Shown in pieces: positions 8,135 to 21,300 of a stretch of 64,000 bases of DNA (its first letter is position 1; every line of letters starts with the position of its first letter). A program made the translations under genes and the position numbers. This DNA is from Lysobacter enzymogenes. GTDB lineage: Bacteria > Pseudomonadota > Gammaproteobacteria > Xanthomonadales > Xanthomonadaceae. The stretch covers positions 4,247,001 through 4,311,000 of the forward strand of contig NZ_CP067395.1 in the NCBI RefSeq assembly GCF_017355525.1, written 5' to 3'. A model generated the notes under the pieces. That model was given only the letters and a program-made list of their open reading frames with translations, was not told the DNA's origin and searched no databases.

Positions 8135-11100
8135 ATGCTGCGTGGTTTACGTGTAGTGCTGTTGACGTTGGCCTGTTCCGCCGCCCTGTCCGCGCAGGCG
8201 CAGGGGGCGCCGGCGCGGGTCGAGATCCCGGCCGGCGACCTGTCGGCCGCGCTGGATGCGCTGGCGCGCCAGTCCGGCGCCCAGTTCGTCTATTCCGCCG
8301 ACCAGTTGCGCGGCCTGCGCACCGCCGGCGTCAGCGGCACCATGCCGGCCGGCGACGCGCTCGACCGGCTGTTGCGCGGCAGCGGCTTCGTCGCCCGCCG
8401 CGACCCGTCCGGCGGCATGGTCATCGTCAAGGACGTGGCCGCGCCCAAGTCCCGGCCCGCCGCGGCCGCCGCGCCGCGCGCGCAGGCGGCCACCGGCGGC
8501 GCCTCGCCGGAGCCGCCGGCGGCGACCGACCTGGAGACCATCCAGGTCACCGGCTCGCGCATTCCGCGCGCGCAGATCGAAGGCCCGGCGCCGGTCACGG
8601 TGATGACCGCGCAGGAGATCAAGGCCAACGGCTTCACCAGCGTGCCCGACGTGCTGCGGGCGATGACCCAGAACGGCGGCGAGACCCAGAGCCAGCAATC
8701 GGCCAGCGGCGCCGACTTTTCGCCCGGCGCGCAACAGGTCGACCTGCGCGGCCTCGGCCCCAACCACACCCTGGTGCTGGTCAACGGCCGCCGCATCGCC
8801 GACTTTCCGATGCCGTTCAAGGGCCGCAGCAACTTCACCGACATTTCCAACATTCCGCTCGGCATGGTCGAGCGGATCGAAATCCTGACCGGCAGCGCCT
8901 CGGCGATCTACGGCTCCGACGCGATCTCCGGCGTGGTCAACTTCATCCTCAAGAAGCAGGCCGACGGCACCACCGTCGACGTGCGCATGGGCGACGCCAC
9001 CCGCGGCGGCGCCGAGTCGTTCGACCTGAGCGTGTCCAGCGGCTACAGCAACGACCGCTTCACCGCGATCTACGGCGCCGAGCTGCTGGTGCAGAACCCG
9101 CTGTGGGCCTACGACCGCGCGCGCCAGGATTCGACCCTGGACGGCCCCAGCGCCGGCAGCCGCGCGCCGCGCCGCACGTTTCTGCGCACCAACTGGTACG
9201 ACGAATACCTCGACCCGGAAGGCGCCTGCGACGGCGTCGCCGCGCTCAACGGCGGCAACACCTATCGCGCCTCGCGCCCGGGCTACGGCGTCGACGGCGA
9301 GGACGGCTATTACTGCGGCAGCGACCGTTCGATCGGCTACGGCACCATCCTCAGCAAGCGCCGCGGCCTCAACGCCTACGGTTCGCTGAGCTACCGTTTC
9401 GACAACGACACCGAATGGTTCGCCGACCTGCAGTTGGGCTACCACGAGCTGTCGATGTTCCGCGACGTGACCCAGTGGGTCTACCAGCGTCCCGACGGCG
9501 ACGAGAGCGGCTACTTCTTCAACCGCGCCACCGACCAGCTCGAATACTGGCAGCGCCAGTTCACGCCCGAGGAAATGGGCGGCCTCAACAACGGCGACAT
9601 CCGCACCCGGCAGAAGACCTTCAGCGTCACCACCGGCTTCAAGGGCCGCTGGGGCGCGAACTGGGATTGGGAAACCGCGCTGAGCCATTCGCAGTACCAG
9701 TCCACGATCAGCTGGCCGCAGATCGTCGCGTCCAAGGCCAACGCCTTGTTCCTCGGCCCGCAGCTCGGCACCGACGACGACGGCTATCCGATCTTCGACG
9801 CCGACCCCTCGCGCCTGTACCGGCCGCTGACCCGCGCCGAGTACGACTCGATCGCCGCGCGCACCGTCTATCAGCCCAAGTCGCGCACCGACACGCTGTC
9901 GCTGACCTTCACCAACACCGAGCTGTTCCAGCTGCCGGCCGGCGCGGTCGGCTTCGCCGGCACCGTGGAAGCCGGCAACCAGAGCTACAACCTGCGCCCG
10001 GATCCGCTGGCGACCCAGTACTACTACTACAGCTGGCGCGATTCCGACGGTCACGGCAGCCGCGACCGCTGGGCCGCGGCCGGCGAACTGCGCCTGCCCT
10101 TGTTCGAGCGCCTGAACCTCAGCGTCGCCGGCCGCTACGACCAGTACCGCTACAGCGGCAACAGCATCGACAAGTTCACCTACAGCGCCGGCCTGGAATG
10201 GCGGCCGCTCGACACGCTGCTGCTGCGCGGCTCCTACGGCACCGCGTTCCGCGCGCCGGACCTGCATTACGTGTTCGCCGGCGAAGGCAACGCCGAATCG
10301 GCCGCGATCGACTACTACCGCTGCCGCAGCGAAGAGCCGGGCGTGGATTACGCCGACTGCTCGTACGGGGACGAAAGCCTGATCGTCACCCGCCGCGGCA
10401 ACCGCAAGCTGGAGCCGGAAACCAGCACCTCGTGGACCGCCGGCGTGGTGTGGTCGCCGCTGGCGAACCTGGATTTCTCGCTGGATTATTACGACATCGA
10501 CCTGCGCCACCAGGTCCAGGACCTGCGCGCCGACAGCGTGCTGCAGGACGAAGCCGACTGCCGCCTGGGCCAGCGTCCGGACGGCACGCCGGTGAGCGCC
10601 GGCTCGCCGACCTGCGCGGACGCGCTGGCGCGGGTGGTGCGCAGCGCCGACGGCCGTTTGTACGGCACCTACGTCAACCCGATCAACATCGCCCGCGAGC
10701 GCACCAACGGCGTCGACTTCACCGCGCGCTGGCGCTGGGACACCGCGCTCGGCACGTTCCGCTTCAGCGGCAACTACAGCTGGGTGCGCGAACACGAGAG
10801 CCAGCAGTACGCCGGCGACCGGGTCGAGGACCAGTTCGCGATCAACAGCGGTTTCGACATCCCGCGCAGCAAGGCCAGCGCCAGCGTCAGCTGGGAGCGC
10901 GACCGCTGGACCGCGACCGTGCACGGCGAACGCCTGGGCAAGCTGCCGAACTACGACTCCTACAACGAGGCTTACGATCCCGCGGACGGCGGCAGCCCGT
11001 GGATCGGCGCGACCTACCGCTACAACCTGTCGCTGCAATACCGCTTCACCGACCACAACCAGCTGTCGGTGTCGGTAACCAACCTGTTCGACAAGATGCC

Positions 11101-11215
11101 GCCGCACGACGCCAGCTACACCGGCTACCCGTATTACGACGTGTCCTGGTTCGATGCGCTGGGCCGGCAGGTGTTCGTGCAGTACACCCACAAGTTCGGC
11201 GGCGCGCCGCTGTAA
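8135..11215 (+). CDS. TonB-dependent receptor with N-terminal STN signalling domain
   Basis: A 1026-residue outer-membrane transporter. Signal peptide to about residue 24 (ALSAQAQG); secretin/TonB short N-terminal (STN) domain about 28-82 (IPAGDLSAALDALARQSGAQ); low-complexity linker; TonB box region ETIQVTGSRI about residue 138; plug about 145-270 with VLVNGRRIADFP and EILTGSASAIYGSDAISGVVN; then a 22-strand-type barrel ending in the C-terminal aromatic signature FVQYTHKFGGAPL. This layout (CirA/oar-like with GSRI) is common in xanthomonads for peptides, carbohydrates or siderophores; substrate unknown. Strong Shine-Dalgarno GGGAGGGG precedes ATG 8135. Likely under control of the upstream FecI/FecR pair. 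Confidence 0.9.
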   Translation: MLRGLRVVLLTLACSAALSAQAQGAPARVEIPAGDLSAALDALARQSGAQFVYSADQLRGLRTAGVSGTMPAGDALDRLLRGSGFVARRDPSGGMVIVKDVAAPKSRPAAAAAPRAQAATGGASPEPPAATDLETIQVTGSRIPRAQIEGPAPVTVMTAQEIKANGFTSVPDVLRAMTQNGGETQSQQSASGADFSPGAQQVDLRGLGPNHTLVLVNGRRIADFPMPFKGRSNFTDISNIPLGMVERIEILTGSASAIYGSDAISGVVNFILKKQADGTTVDVRMGDATRGGAESFDLSVSSGYSNDRFTAIYGAELLVQNPLWAYDRARQDSTLDGPSAGSRAPRRTFLRTNWYDEYLDPEGACDGVAALNGGNTYRASRPGYGVDGEDGYYCGSDRSIGYGTILSKRRGLNAYGSLSYRFDNDTEWFADLQLGYHELSMFRDVTQWVYQRPDGDESGYFFNRATDQLEYWQRQFTPEEMGGLNNGDIRTRQKTFSVTTGFKGRWGANWDWETALSHSQYQSTISWPQIVASKANALFLGPQLGTDDDGYPIFDADPSRLYRPLTRAEYDSIAARTVYQPKSRTDTLSLTFTNTELFQLPAGAVGFAGTVEAGNQSYNLRPDPLATQYYYYSWRDSDGHGSRDRWAAAGELRLPLFERLNLSVAGRYDQYRYSGNSIDKFTYSAGLEWRPLDTLLLRGSYGTAFRAPDLHYVFAGEGNAESAAIDYYRCRSEEPGVDYADCSYGDESLIVTRRGNRKLEPETSTSWTAGVVWSPLANLDFSLDYYDIDLRHQVQDLRADSVLQDEADCRLGQRPDGTPVSAGSPTCADALARVVRSADGRLYGTYVNPINIARERTNGVDFTARWRWDTALGTFRFSGNYSWVREHESQQYAGDRVEDQFAINSGFDIPRSKASASVSWERDRWTATVHGERLGKLPNYDSYNEAYDPADGGSPWIGATYRYNLSLQYRFTDHNQLSVSVTNLFDKMPPHDASYTGYPYYDVSWFDALGRQVFVQYTHKFGGAPL

Positions 11216-11222
11216 GCGCGCC

Positions 11223-11289
11223 GGCCGCGGATGCGTCCGCGGCCACGGTTTGGCTTCCTGCCACAAGGATAGTGGCGGGAGGCTTTTTT
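11223..11289 (+). terminator. terminator region after the TonB receptor
   Basis: A perfect hairpin GGCCGCGGA-TGCG-TCCGCGGCC (11223-11244) is followed by a second stem CCTGCCAC/GTGGCGGG with one mismatch and a run of six T (11284-11289). Both lie just after the receptor stop. Confidence 0.8.
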
Positions 11290-11321
11290 ACCCCGATCGC
11301 CTCGCGGCTCCGATGGCCCCC

Positions 11322-11350
11322 TGTAGGAGCGGCGCAAGCCGCGACCGCGC
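11322..11350. repeat. REP-like repeat, single arm (copy C)
   Basis: One arm of the family at 54-139 and 3208-3304, beginning TGTAGGAGCGGCGCAAGCCG; no facing arm is seen nearby. Probably a decayed element. Confidence 0.75.
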
Positions 11351-11423
11351 CAACGCAGCCACGCCGAAACATCCACGTGCCGCGTGCACGACCGATAACG
11401 GCAAAGTCCGCGCCAACGCCGAC

Positions 11424-12191
11424 TTACTCAGGCGTCCGCGCCACCACGAAAATCCGCCGGAACTCGAACCACGTCGTCCCGTCGCCGCGCGGCGGATACG
11501 CCTCATCCAGCATCGCCGCCAACTCGCTGCGGAAGCGCTGCCAATCCTCCGCATTCAACGCCGCCTTTACCGGCCGCAGCGCCGTCCCGGTGATCCACTC
11601 CAGCACCGCATTCTCGCCCTGCAGGCGCTGGGTATACGTCGTTTCCCACGCATCGACCTGACAGCCCAGCCGCGCCAGACGCTCCGCGTACTGGGTCGGT
11701 GCATCCACCGCCTCGTCGTCGCGCAGCCCGACCGCCGCGAGCTTGTCGACCCAACCCGGGCTGGCCGCGAGCCTGCGCGTCAGCACGTGCGAAGGCGCGA
11801 CGAAATTGCCCGGCACCTGGATCGCGATCCACGCGCCCGCCGGCAGCTCGCGCACCCAGCGCTCCAGCAGCTCGCGATGCTCGGGCACCCACTGCAACAC
11901 CGCGTTGGACACCACCACGTCGGTATCGGGCTTGGGTTTCCACTCGCGCACATCGACCAGTTCCGCATCGATGCCGAGCTTGCGCGCGGCCGCGACCATC
12001 TCCGGCGAATTGTCGCTGGCCTCCAGCGCCGCCTGCGGCCAGCGCTGGGCCAGCGCCGCGGTGAGGTTGCCGGGGCCGCAGCCCAGGTCGACGACCCGGC
12101 GCGGCGCGGTCGCGCCGATGCGGGCGGTGAGGTCGAAGAACGGCCGGCCGCGCAGGTCGGCGAAGTCGAGGTATTTGGCGGGGTCCCACAT
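11424..12191 (-). CDS. tam: trans-aconitate 2-methyltransferase
   Basis: A 255-residue SAM-dependent methyltransferase, close to the 252 residues of E. coli Tam. It starts MWDPAKYLDFADLRGRPFFDL, typical of Tam; motif I VVDLGCGPGNLT (about 32-43) binds SAM; VVSNAVLQWVPEH (about 94-106) and the C-terminal WITGTALRPV segment match the family. Tam methylates trans-aconitate, a spontaneous inhibitor formed from the TCA intermediate cis-aconitate. ATG at 12191 is chosen over longer upstream extensions because family sequence begins there. It is divergent from the giant YD-repeat gene. Confidence 0.92.
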   Translation of the reverse strand: MWDPAKYLDFADLRGRPFFDLTARIGATAPRRVVDLGCGPGNLTAALAQRWPQAALEASDNSPEMVAAARKLGIDAELVDVREWKPKPDTDVVVSNAVLQWVPEHRELLERWVRELPAGAWIAIQVPGNFVAPSHVLTRRLAASPGWVDKLAAVGLRDDEAVDAPTQYAERLARLGCQVDAWETTYTQRLQGENAVLEWITGTALRPVKAALNAEDWQRFRSELAAMLDEAYPPRGDGTTWFEFRRIFVVARTPE

Positions 12192-12386
12192 GCGAGCGGC
12201 TCCGGAGAGGGATGGACCCACTATAGGCGCCCCGGGAGCCCCGGGCTGTGCCCTGCGTGGCCGCCGGATCCCAAGCGGGGCGGGCGTTTCGGCGTTTCGG
12301 AGGCGGCCGCTAAACTTTTTCTGGAATGTGCCGAGAAGTCCGTTAGAGGGCCGCCCCCTGGCGGCTAACCGAAACGGGAAAGGCAC

Positions 12387-15300
12387 ATGGTCGCGATCGT
12401 CACAGGGAACGGACTGGGTCTGCAGGCCTCCTCGGCGCTGGGTCTGGGCGGGCGGGGGCAGATCGGCGGTGCGGGGGTCGGCAAGACCGGGGAGCAGGCG
12501 TTCGTCAACGCCGCGACCGGCAACCTGATCCTGCGCGACCGCGACCAATGGCTGATGGGCCGCGGCGTCGACGCCGAGCTGTACCGGGCCTACAACAGCC
12601 AGGCGCAGCTGGTCGGCGAGACTTGGCGCGCGGGCGTCAGCAAGCAGGTCGGCGGTCTGACCGGGACGGTCAATGCGGCCGGCAGCAGCGTCTATCGCAC
12701 CGACTGGGACGGCAGCCGCATCGCCTACGCCTGGGACGCGGCGCGTTCGTTGTACGTCGCCAGCGAAGGCGCGGGCACCCGCGACACCCTGGCCTGGGAC
12801 GGCGGCAACCAGCGCTGGACCTGGACCCAGGGCGGCAGCCAGCTGATCGAGCGCTACGACGCGGCCAACAGCGGCCGCCTGATCGAGAGCGTGGACCGCG
12901 ACGGCAATGCGGTCAGCTACGTCTACAACGGCGCCGGCGCGCTCAGCCAGGTCGTCACCGCCAACGGCGAAACGACCTACCTGGACTACGACTCCAACGG
13001 CCGCCTGAGCCAGCTGCGCACCGTCACCCAGACCGCCAACGGCACTCAGACCTCAACCGCGGTGCGTTACGGCTACGACAGCGCCGGCCGGCTGGGCACG
13101 GTGACGTTGGACCTGAGCCCGGACGACAATTCGGTCGCCGACGGCAAGGTGTTCACCACGACGTATGGCTACGACGGCAGCAGCGGCCGGATCGCCTCGA
13201 TCACCCAGTCCGACGGCGCCAAAGTCGCGTTCGGCTACCAGCTGATCGACGGCCAGTACCGCGTGGTCAGCATCGCCCAGACCAGCGACGCCGGCGTGCT
13301 GCGCACGACCACGCTGAGCTACGACACCGCGAACCGCCGCACGACCATCGTCGACCCGCTCGGCCAGGACACGATCCTGAGCTACGACGCGCAGGGCCGG
13401 CTGTTGCAGACCAGCAGCCCAATGGTCAACGGCGCGCACCAGACCCAGACTTTCACCTACGACGCCGCCGGGCAAGTCGCGACGATCCGCGACGGGCTGG
13501 GCAACGAAGTCAAATACACCTACGACGCAGCCGGCAACCTCATCAAGCAGGAAGACGCGGTCGGCACGGTGGTGGAGCGCACCTTCGGCAGCGACAACCA
13601 ACTGCTGAGCGAGACGGTATCGGGGCCGAACACGGCCACGGCGACGACGCGGTATGTGTACGACGCGGAGCAGCATCTGCGGTTCAAGGTCAGCGCCGAG
13701 GGGCGCGTCAGCGAGCTGCGCTACAACGCCGCCGGCCAGTTGATCGCGACGCTGGGCTACTCGGAAGGCAACTACGCCGGCAGCACGTTCACCGAGGCCG
13801 CGCTGACCGCGTGGGCCGGCGCCACCGCGCGCATCGGCGAGCGCACCGACAGCGAGTACGACTTCCGCGGCAACCTGAGCCAGGTGACCCGCTACGCCAC
13901 GCTGGCCGCCGACGGCAGCGGCGTGCTCGACGACCAGGTCATCCGCACCCGCTTCGTCTACGACGCGCAGGGCCGGCTGTTGCAGCGTTACGTCGGCCCG
14001 ATCGCGGCGCCGGAAGTCGAACAGTTCGTCTACGACGGCCTGGGCCGGACGATCCGGGTCACCGGGTTCAACGACGCGGTGACCGTTACCCAGTACGACG
14101 ACGCGCAGCGGCGCACGGTGACGACGCTGGCCAACGGGCTGGTGCGCACCTCGACCTACAACCACGCCGGCGAGCTGATCGCGCTGGCCGAATCCAACAG
14201 CGGCGGCACGGTGCTGTCGCAGGTGCGCTATCACTACGACGCCGACGGGCGGCTGCGCATGAGCGAGGATGCGCTCGGGGCGAAGACGCATGTGTTGTAC
14301 GACGAGGCAGGGCGGCGGGTCGGTGAAATCGATGCCGCTGGCGCGCTGACGGAGTACGTCTACGACGCCAACAACCAGGTCGTGCGCAGCGTCCGTTACG
14401 CCAACACGGTCAACGCCACCGCGCTGGCAGCGTTGCTGGACGCGAACGGCAAGCCGAAGCAGACCGCGACCGTCAACGGTCAAACCGTTGCGCTGACCCT
14501 CGCCAACGCCGGCGTGCGGCCGGCGGCGGATACGGCCAACGACCGCCTGGAGTGGCGCTTCTACGATGCGGCCGGCCGTCTGGCCAAGAGCGTGAACGGC
14601 GGCGGGGTGGTGACCGATTACGTTTACGACGCCGCTTCGCGCGTGGTCGCCAGCGTGGTCCGCACCGCGACCGTCGACCCGGCCGCGCTGCGCGCCGATC
14701 CGAACCTGGCCAACGCGACCGTTCAAGCCGATGCCCAGGATCGCAAGACCCGCTATTTCTATAGCGCCGACGGCCAGCTGCGCGGCACGCTGTCGGCCGA
14801 TCTGCGCCTGCAGGAGCACGTCTACGACGCGACCGGCCGCCGCATCCAGACCATCGCCTACGAGCGCACGGCAGCGGCCGAATACGCCGACGCGGGAAGC
14901 TTCGAGCAACTGCGTTCCTACTCCGACCGGGCCGATGCCCGGACCCGCTATCGGTACGATGCGCGCGGGCTGTTGACGGCGCAGATCGACGGCGAGAACA
15001 ACGTCACCCGTTACGCCTACGACGCCTACGGCAACATCGCCGAGCGCATCCGCGGCGAGCGCCTGGCGCCGCCGCAGGGCGGGACCTATCGTCTGCACGG
15101 CTCGTTTCAGGCGCAGACCTATGCGTCCGCTCCGGGCCAACGGGCGACGGTGAAGGTGTGGGTCGACGGCGCGCTGGCGGCGACGATCGAAGTCGGCGAC
15201 GACGCCTATCGCGCCTATGCGTTCTCGATCGAACTGGCGCGCGCAAGCCAGCACGAAGTTCGGCTGGAGGCGACGCTCCCGGACGGCAGCGCGCTGGCGA

Positions 15301-18300
15301 TCGGTTCGGCGGAATTCGCCGGCATCGCCTTCGACGCGGGCGGCGATTCGCGTTGGACCGGCGCGGCCGGCAGCCAGACGTTCCCGCGCGGCGATGTCTA
15401 TCTCGACCAAAGCCAGTGGACCCAGTGGCTGGCCGCCGCACCGGACGTCGATCCGCAGTGGCAACCGCCGACGGACGCGCTGGCGACGACCTTGCCCGGC
15501 GTGCGCGAACGCACCACTTACGAATACGACGCCGACGGCCACTTGCTGCGCCAGACCGAATACTCCGGCAGCGGCGACGCGGTCTCCGGCTACGACTACG
15601 ACACGATGGGCCAGTTGGTCGGCGAAAGCCGCGGCGACCGCCAGGCGCGCTACCGCTACGACCTGCAAGGGCGCCTGCTGGCGCAACTCAGCGGCGAAGG
15701 CGTCAAGGCCTTGCAGGCGCTCGGCGCCAATCCCGGCGCGGCGCAGGTGGAAGCGATCTGGAACGCCTGGGGCGTGCGCTACGCCTACGACGCCGCCGGC
15801 CGCCGCATCTCGGCGACCGATGCGCTGGGGCGTTCGACCTTGTCCTATTACGACGCCGCCGGCCGCGTGACCCACCTGGTCAACGCGATGGGCGAGGTCA
15901 GCGAGCGCCGCTACAACGCATGGGGCGACCTGACCGAAACCGTGGTCTACGCCAAGCGCCTGACCGCGGCCTCGCTCGGCCAGATGCGCGGCGGCGCGCT
16001 CGGCAGCGCCGAACGCACCGCGTTCGCGCTGCTCGACGATGCCCAGGCCAGCCGCACCCGCCTGAGCTACACCACCGCCGGTGCGGTGCGCGAGGCCATC
16101 GACGCGATGGGCGGGCTTACCCGCAACACCTACGGCGCCTGGGGACAGCTGAGCGGGACCCGCTCGTGGACCAGTTATCTGGACCGCAGCGACGCTACCG
16201 CGCTCGACACCGGTTACGACTACGATGCGATGGGGCGAGTGTCGGTGGTCCGCTCGTATCAGTCGCCGCAGAGCTGGTTCGGCCGTTTCACCTCGTACGA
16301 CCGCTACGGCCTGATAGCGACCGAGCACGGCCTCGGCGTCGCCGAGTACACCCAGCGGCGCGACCGCGCCGGCCGCGTCGCCGCCACCGGCGACGTAGTC
16401 GGCAACTGGACGCACTTCGTCAGCGACGCGTTCGGCAACGTGCTGGCGCGCACCGACCGCACCGGCGCGCGCACCGAATACAGCTACACCGCGTTCAACC
16501 GCGAAGTGCGCACGCGCAGCGCCGAAGGCGTCGAGACCGTCGCGCGCTACAACGAGCACGGCCAGGCGGTCGAGCTGACCGACGGCCGCGGCAACAAGAC
16601 CGTTTACGTCTACGACCTGGACGGCCGGCTGAAGTCGGTGACCACGCCGGACGGCGTCGTGCGCTCGAGCTACGACAAGGCCGGCCAGTTGATCGAGACG
16701 GTCGACGCGCGCGGGGTCAAGACCGTGTTCGAGTACGACGCGGTCGGACGCATGCTCACCCGCACCCTCGATCCGGACGGCCTGGCGATCAAGACCCGCT
16801 ACGACTACGACGCCAAGGGCCAGCTGATCCGAACCACCGACCCCAACGGTACGGCGATCGAGGTCAAGTACGACCTCAACGGCCGCCAGGCCAGTGTGGT
16901 GGTGGATGCGGGCGCGGGCCGGCTCAATCTGACCACCGGCTACGAATACGACGCGGCCGGCCGCACCGTGCGCGTCACCGAAGGCATGGGCACGGCCGCG
17001 GCGCGCGTGACCCAGAACAGCTACGACAAGCTCGGCCGCCTGGAAACCAGCACCGTCGATCCGGACGGGTTGGCGATCCGCACCGAATTCGCCTACGACG
17101 AAGACGGCCGTCTGGTCGCGCGCCGCGACGCACTGGAGCACTTGACCCGCTACGTCTACGACAGCCTCGGCCGGCTGAGGTACAGCATCGACGCCGCCGG
17201 CGCGGTGGAAGCGCGCAACTACGACCAGGAAGGCCGGCTGATCCGCGTTCGCGCCTATGCGACGGCGATCGACACCACCTGGATGGCGTGGATGCTGAGC
17301 TTCGAGAAAGCGGAGAACGCATTGCCCGCGCAGACCGCGGACGACCGCGTCACCCGCTACGCCTACGATCGCGACGGTCGCGTACGTTACGTCATCGATC
17401 CCTCCAACGCCGTGCGCGAAAGCGTCTACGACAACGGCGGCAACATCGTGCGCAGCATCGCCTACGCCACGCCCGTCGGCGGCCTGGGCGACGCGCCCAA
17501 CGCGGCCGACGTGGCCGCGGCATTGGCAGCGCAAAGCGCCGGCGCGCATGCCGCCGACCGCACCGGACGCGCGATGTACGACGCCGCCGGCCGCGCCGTG
17601 TTCCAGGTCGATGCGGCCGGCTATGTCGTGCGCAACCGTTACGACGCGGCCGGCAATCTGCTCGCCAGCGCAAAGTATGCGGCGACGTATCCGGCCAACG
17701 GCGCGATCGACCGCGCCAGCCTCGACGCCTGGGCCGACGCGCAGCCGCGCGAACAGACCGCCGAAGACCGCTGGGTCTACGACGCCGCCGGCCGCGTGAC
17801 CTGGCAGGTCGATGCGGGCGACCGGGTGACCCGCAACACCTACGACGCGGCCGGCCGCCTGCGCACGGCCGTACGGTTCATGCGCACCGCCGCGTACCCG
17901 GCCGCCGCGCCCGCGGCTTACACCGAAGCCGGCATGGCGGCGTGGTTCGCGCAGTACGTACAGAGCGATTCGCGCGAAATCCATCCGACCACGATGTGGT
18001 TCTACGACGCCGCCGGCCGGGTGCGCTTCGTCTACGACGCGATCAAGCGCGTGAGCGAAACGCGCTATGACGCGGTCGGCAACGTCGTGCATACCCGCGT
18101 CGCCGACGCGCAGTACCAACGCCCGATCGTGCCGACCGATACCGTCGACAGCATCGGTGCGATCGTCGCGCTCGGCTGGAGCGTGGGGACCCGGCTGGGT
18201 TACGACGGCGCCGGCCGCATGCTGGAAAGCACCGACGACAACGGCGCGGTGCGGCGCTATCAGCGCGACGGGCTGGGGCAGGTGGTCGCCGAATTCGCCG

Positions 18301-21300
18301 CCTGGGGCAGCCCGGCGCAGACCGAAACCCGGCGCAAGTACGACCCGGCCGGGCGGCTGGTCGAGGAGACCCGCGCCGCCGGCACGACGGTGGCGAACAC
18401 CTCGCGCCGCGTCTACGACGCGTTCGGCCAGTTGATCGCGGCGATCGATCCGCGCGGCGTCGAACTGGCCGAGTCGGATTCGCCGTGGGCGCTGGCCGAG
18501 CGCAAGCGCCGCGGAGCGACCGACACCGGCGGCGCCGCGCTGCTCGTATCGACCTTGAGCGCCGAACAGAAAGCCGCGCTGCTGGCCGCATACACCACCC
18601 GCACCCGTTACGACGTCAACGGGCGTGCGACCCAGACCATCGATGCCCTGGGCGGCGTCGTCGCCCGCAGCTACGATGCGTTCGGCGATGCGGTCAAAGT
18701 CGTCGACGCACTCGGCAACGCGGGCTATTTCTACTTCGATGCGCTGGGGCGGGTGAGCCATCAGGTCGACCCGATGGGCTACCTGACCCGCACCGAGTAC
18801 GACGCGCTCGGCAATACGGCCGCGGTGTACCGCTATCTGCAACCCGTCGCCGGCGCGGTCGACGGCGCCGCGCCGCCGGCGCCGCCGGCCGGCGCGGTGG
18901 CGGTCACGCGCATGCGCTACGACCTCGCCGGCCAGCTCATCGGCACGACCGACGCCGAAAACGGCGTGGAAAGCTTCGAATACGATGCGGCCGGCCGCCG
19001 CACCAAGTACCGCAACAAACTCGGCGGCGAAGTCGCCTATGCCTACGACCGGGCCGGCCAGCTGATCGAGGAAACCTATCTGTCGGTGAGCGTGGCGCTG
19101 GCCGACGGCGGCCGCGGGCCGCTGACCAATCGCTATGTCTACGATATGTTCGGCCGCCAGACGACGGCGTACGAAGCGTTCGGCAGCCGCGAGATCCGCG
19201 GCCGCACCACCGCTTACGACGCGCTCGGCCGGCCGGTGTACGCGCTCAGCGAAGTCGCGCTCGAAGGCGAGTCGACGACCGATCTCGAGGAGGGTTTCAA
19301 CCACGACGCGCGCGGCAACCTGATCGAGAAGACCGACGGCCGCGGCGGCATCACCCGCTACTACTACGATGCCAACGACCGCCTGATCGGCCAGGTCGAT
19401 CCGAACGGGCGCCTGACCCTAAACGAGTACGACGCCGTCGGCAATCTGCTGCGCACCCGGTCGTTCGTGCAGGCCGTGGCGCTGCCGGCGGGCGACGCGC
19501 TGCCCGCGATTCCGCTCGATGGCGCCGGCCGTCCCGCCGCCGCGCGCGAGACCCAGTACCGCTACGACGCCGCCGGCCGCCGCATCGAAGCGACCACCGT
19601 CGGCGTACTGTTCGCGGTCGCCGACGCGCCCTTGCCGGGCGGGTCGTACTACACCCTGCAGGAAGGCAGTTTCTCCGAGAGCTGGGTCTACGACCTCGGC
19701 GGGCGCTTGGTGAGCCGCAAGGACGGCAACAGTGGAGTCGCACGCAGCTACTACGACGCGCTGGGCCGCAAGACCCTGGAACTCGACGCCGAAGGCTATC
19801 GCACCGACTGGACCTACGACGCCGAAGGCAACGTGCTCGAAGAACAGCGCTACGCCAAGCTCCATCCCAACCCGCTACCGACCTCCGGCGATTTGACGGC
19901 TTACTTCGCGGCCTGGCCGGAAGACGATCAGAACGATCGCGTCACCGTCTACAGCTACGACAAGATGGGACGCCGGCTCAGCGAAACCCGCAAGAACGTC
20001 GACGCGCGATCGGTCGGCAGCAACGGCCAGCTGGCCGAAATCCGCGACGCCGATGCGACCACGGGCTACGCCTACGACGCCGCCGGCAACCTGCTGCGCC
20101 GCACCGACGCGCTCGGCAATGTGTTCGGCTGGGAGTACGACAAGCTTGGTCGCAACATCGCCAAGACCCTGCCCGGCTTCGTCGATCACGCCGGCCGCAG
20201 CATCACCGCGCGCACCGAGTACGACTACAACGGCCTGCACCAGATCATCCGCGAAGTCCGGGTCGGAACCGCGGGCGAGCCCAGCCAGACCGACACCTAC
20301 GTCTACGCCCAGGGCGGCCGCCTGATGTCGCAGACCAACGCGATGGGCTACACCACCAGCTACAGCTACAACGCCGGCGGCGACATGCTCGGCATGAGCT
20401 ACCAGCGCACCGACTCGGCCGGCGTCAAGCGCAGCGAGACCGTGCAGGCGAGCTACGACGTGTCCGGCCGCGAAACCGCGCGCGTCACCGTCGCCAGCGA
20501 CGGCAGCCGCAGCGTCGAGCGCCGCACCGCGTACAACCTGTTCGGCGAGGTGACCGGCCGCGGCATCGGCCCGGGCGCGGTGTTGCAGGAGTTCGCCGAG
20601 TACGACCTGGCCGGCCGCATGATCCGCGGCAACCTGGAAGGCGGCGTGGTGCGCGTCTTCTACTACGACGCCAACGGCAACGCGGCGCTGCGGATGGAAT
20701 CGCAGACCGTCGACCTGCGCGCGCAGTCCTACGCCCAGCTGCCGGGCGTGGCCGGCGTGTTCGCGACCATCACCCAGTACGACAAGCGCAACCAGGTCGT
20801 CGACGTGATCCAGCCGACGATGACCGCCGATCCGGACCGCTGGAGCTTCGATCCCAAGCCCGCCAGCCCGACCCGCATCGGCCAGATCGGCGTGAACGTC
20901 GGCGGGCCGGTCGGCTATCCGCCGGCGACGCCGCTGTACAACAGCGCGAACGGATCGCTGTACATCGGCAACGGCGCCGGGATGGGGCCGATGAACAACG
21001 CCGCCGGCCTGTACTCCAGCATCCACAACGGCACGATCGACACCTTGTCGGTGGGCATCGACCTGCCGGACTACACGGCCCAGTTCGGTCCCGCGTATCA
21101 GATCCGGATCGAGGTCGGCAGTTACGAGAACTACTGGCGCGGCCCGGATCCCCAGTTCGGCGAAGCGACCGGAAATTCCTCCGGCAGCTTCGTAGGCACA
21201 CAGGCAGACCGCTATGCCACGATCAATCTGCGCTCGATGTTCCCCGACGGCCGTTTCGGCATGTGGGACGACGTCTGGGGCAACGTCCAGCTTTCGATCA

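Noticed and set aside
8147..11266. 1039-codon minus-strand frame across the TonB receptor
   Set aside because: Antisense shadow; no domains and the + strand encodes a clear receptor.
13053..19304. 2083-codon open frame on the minus strand
   Set aside because: It is antisense to the YD-repeat gene and arises from its strong third-position GC bias; the protein is low complexity without domains.
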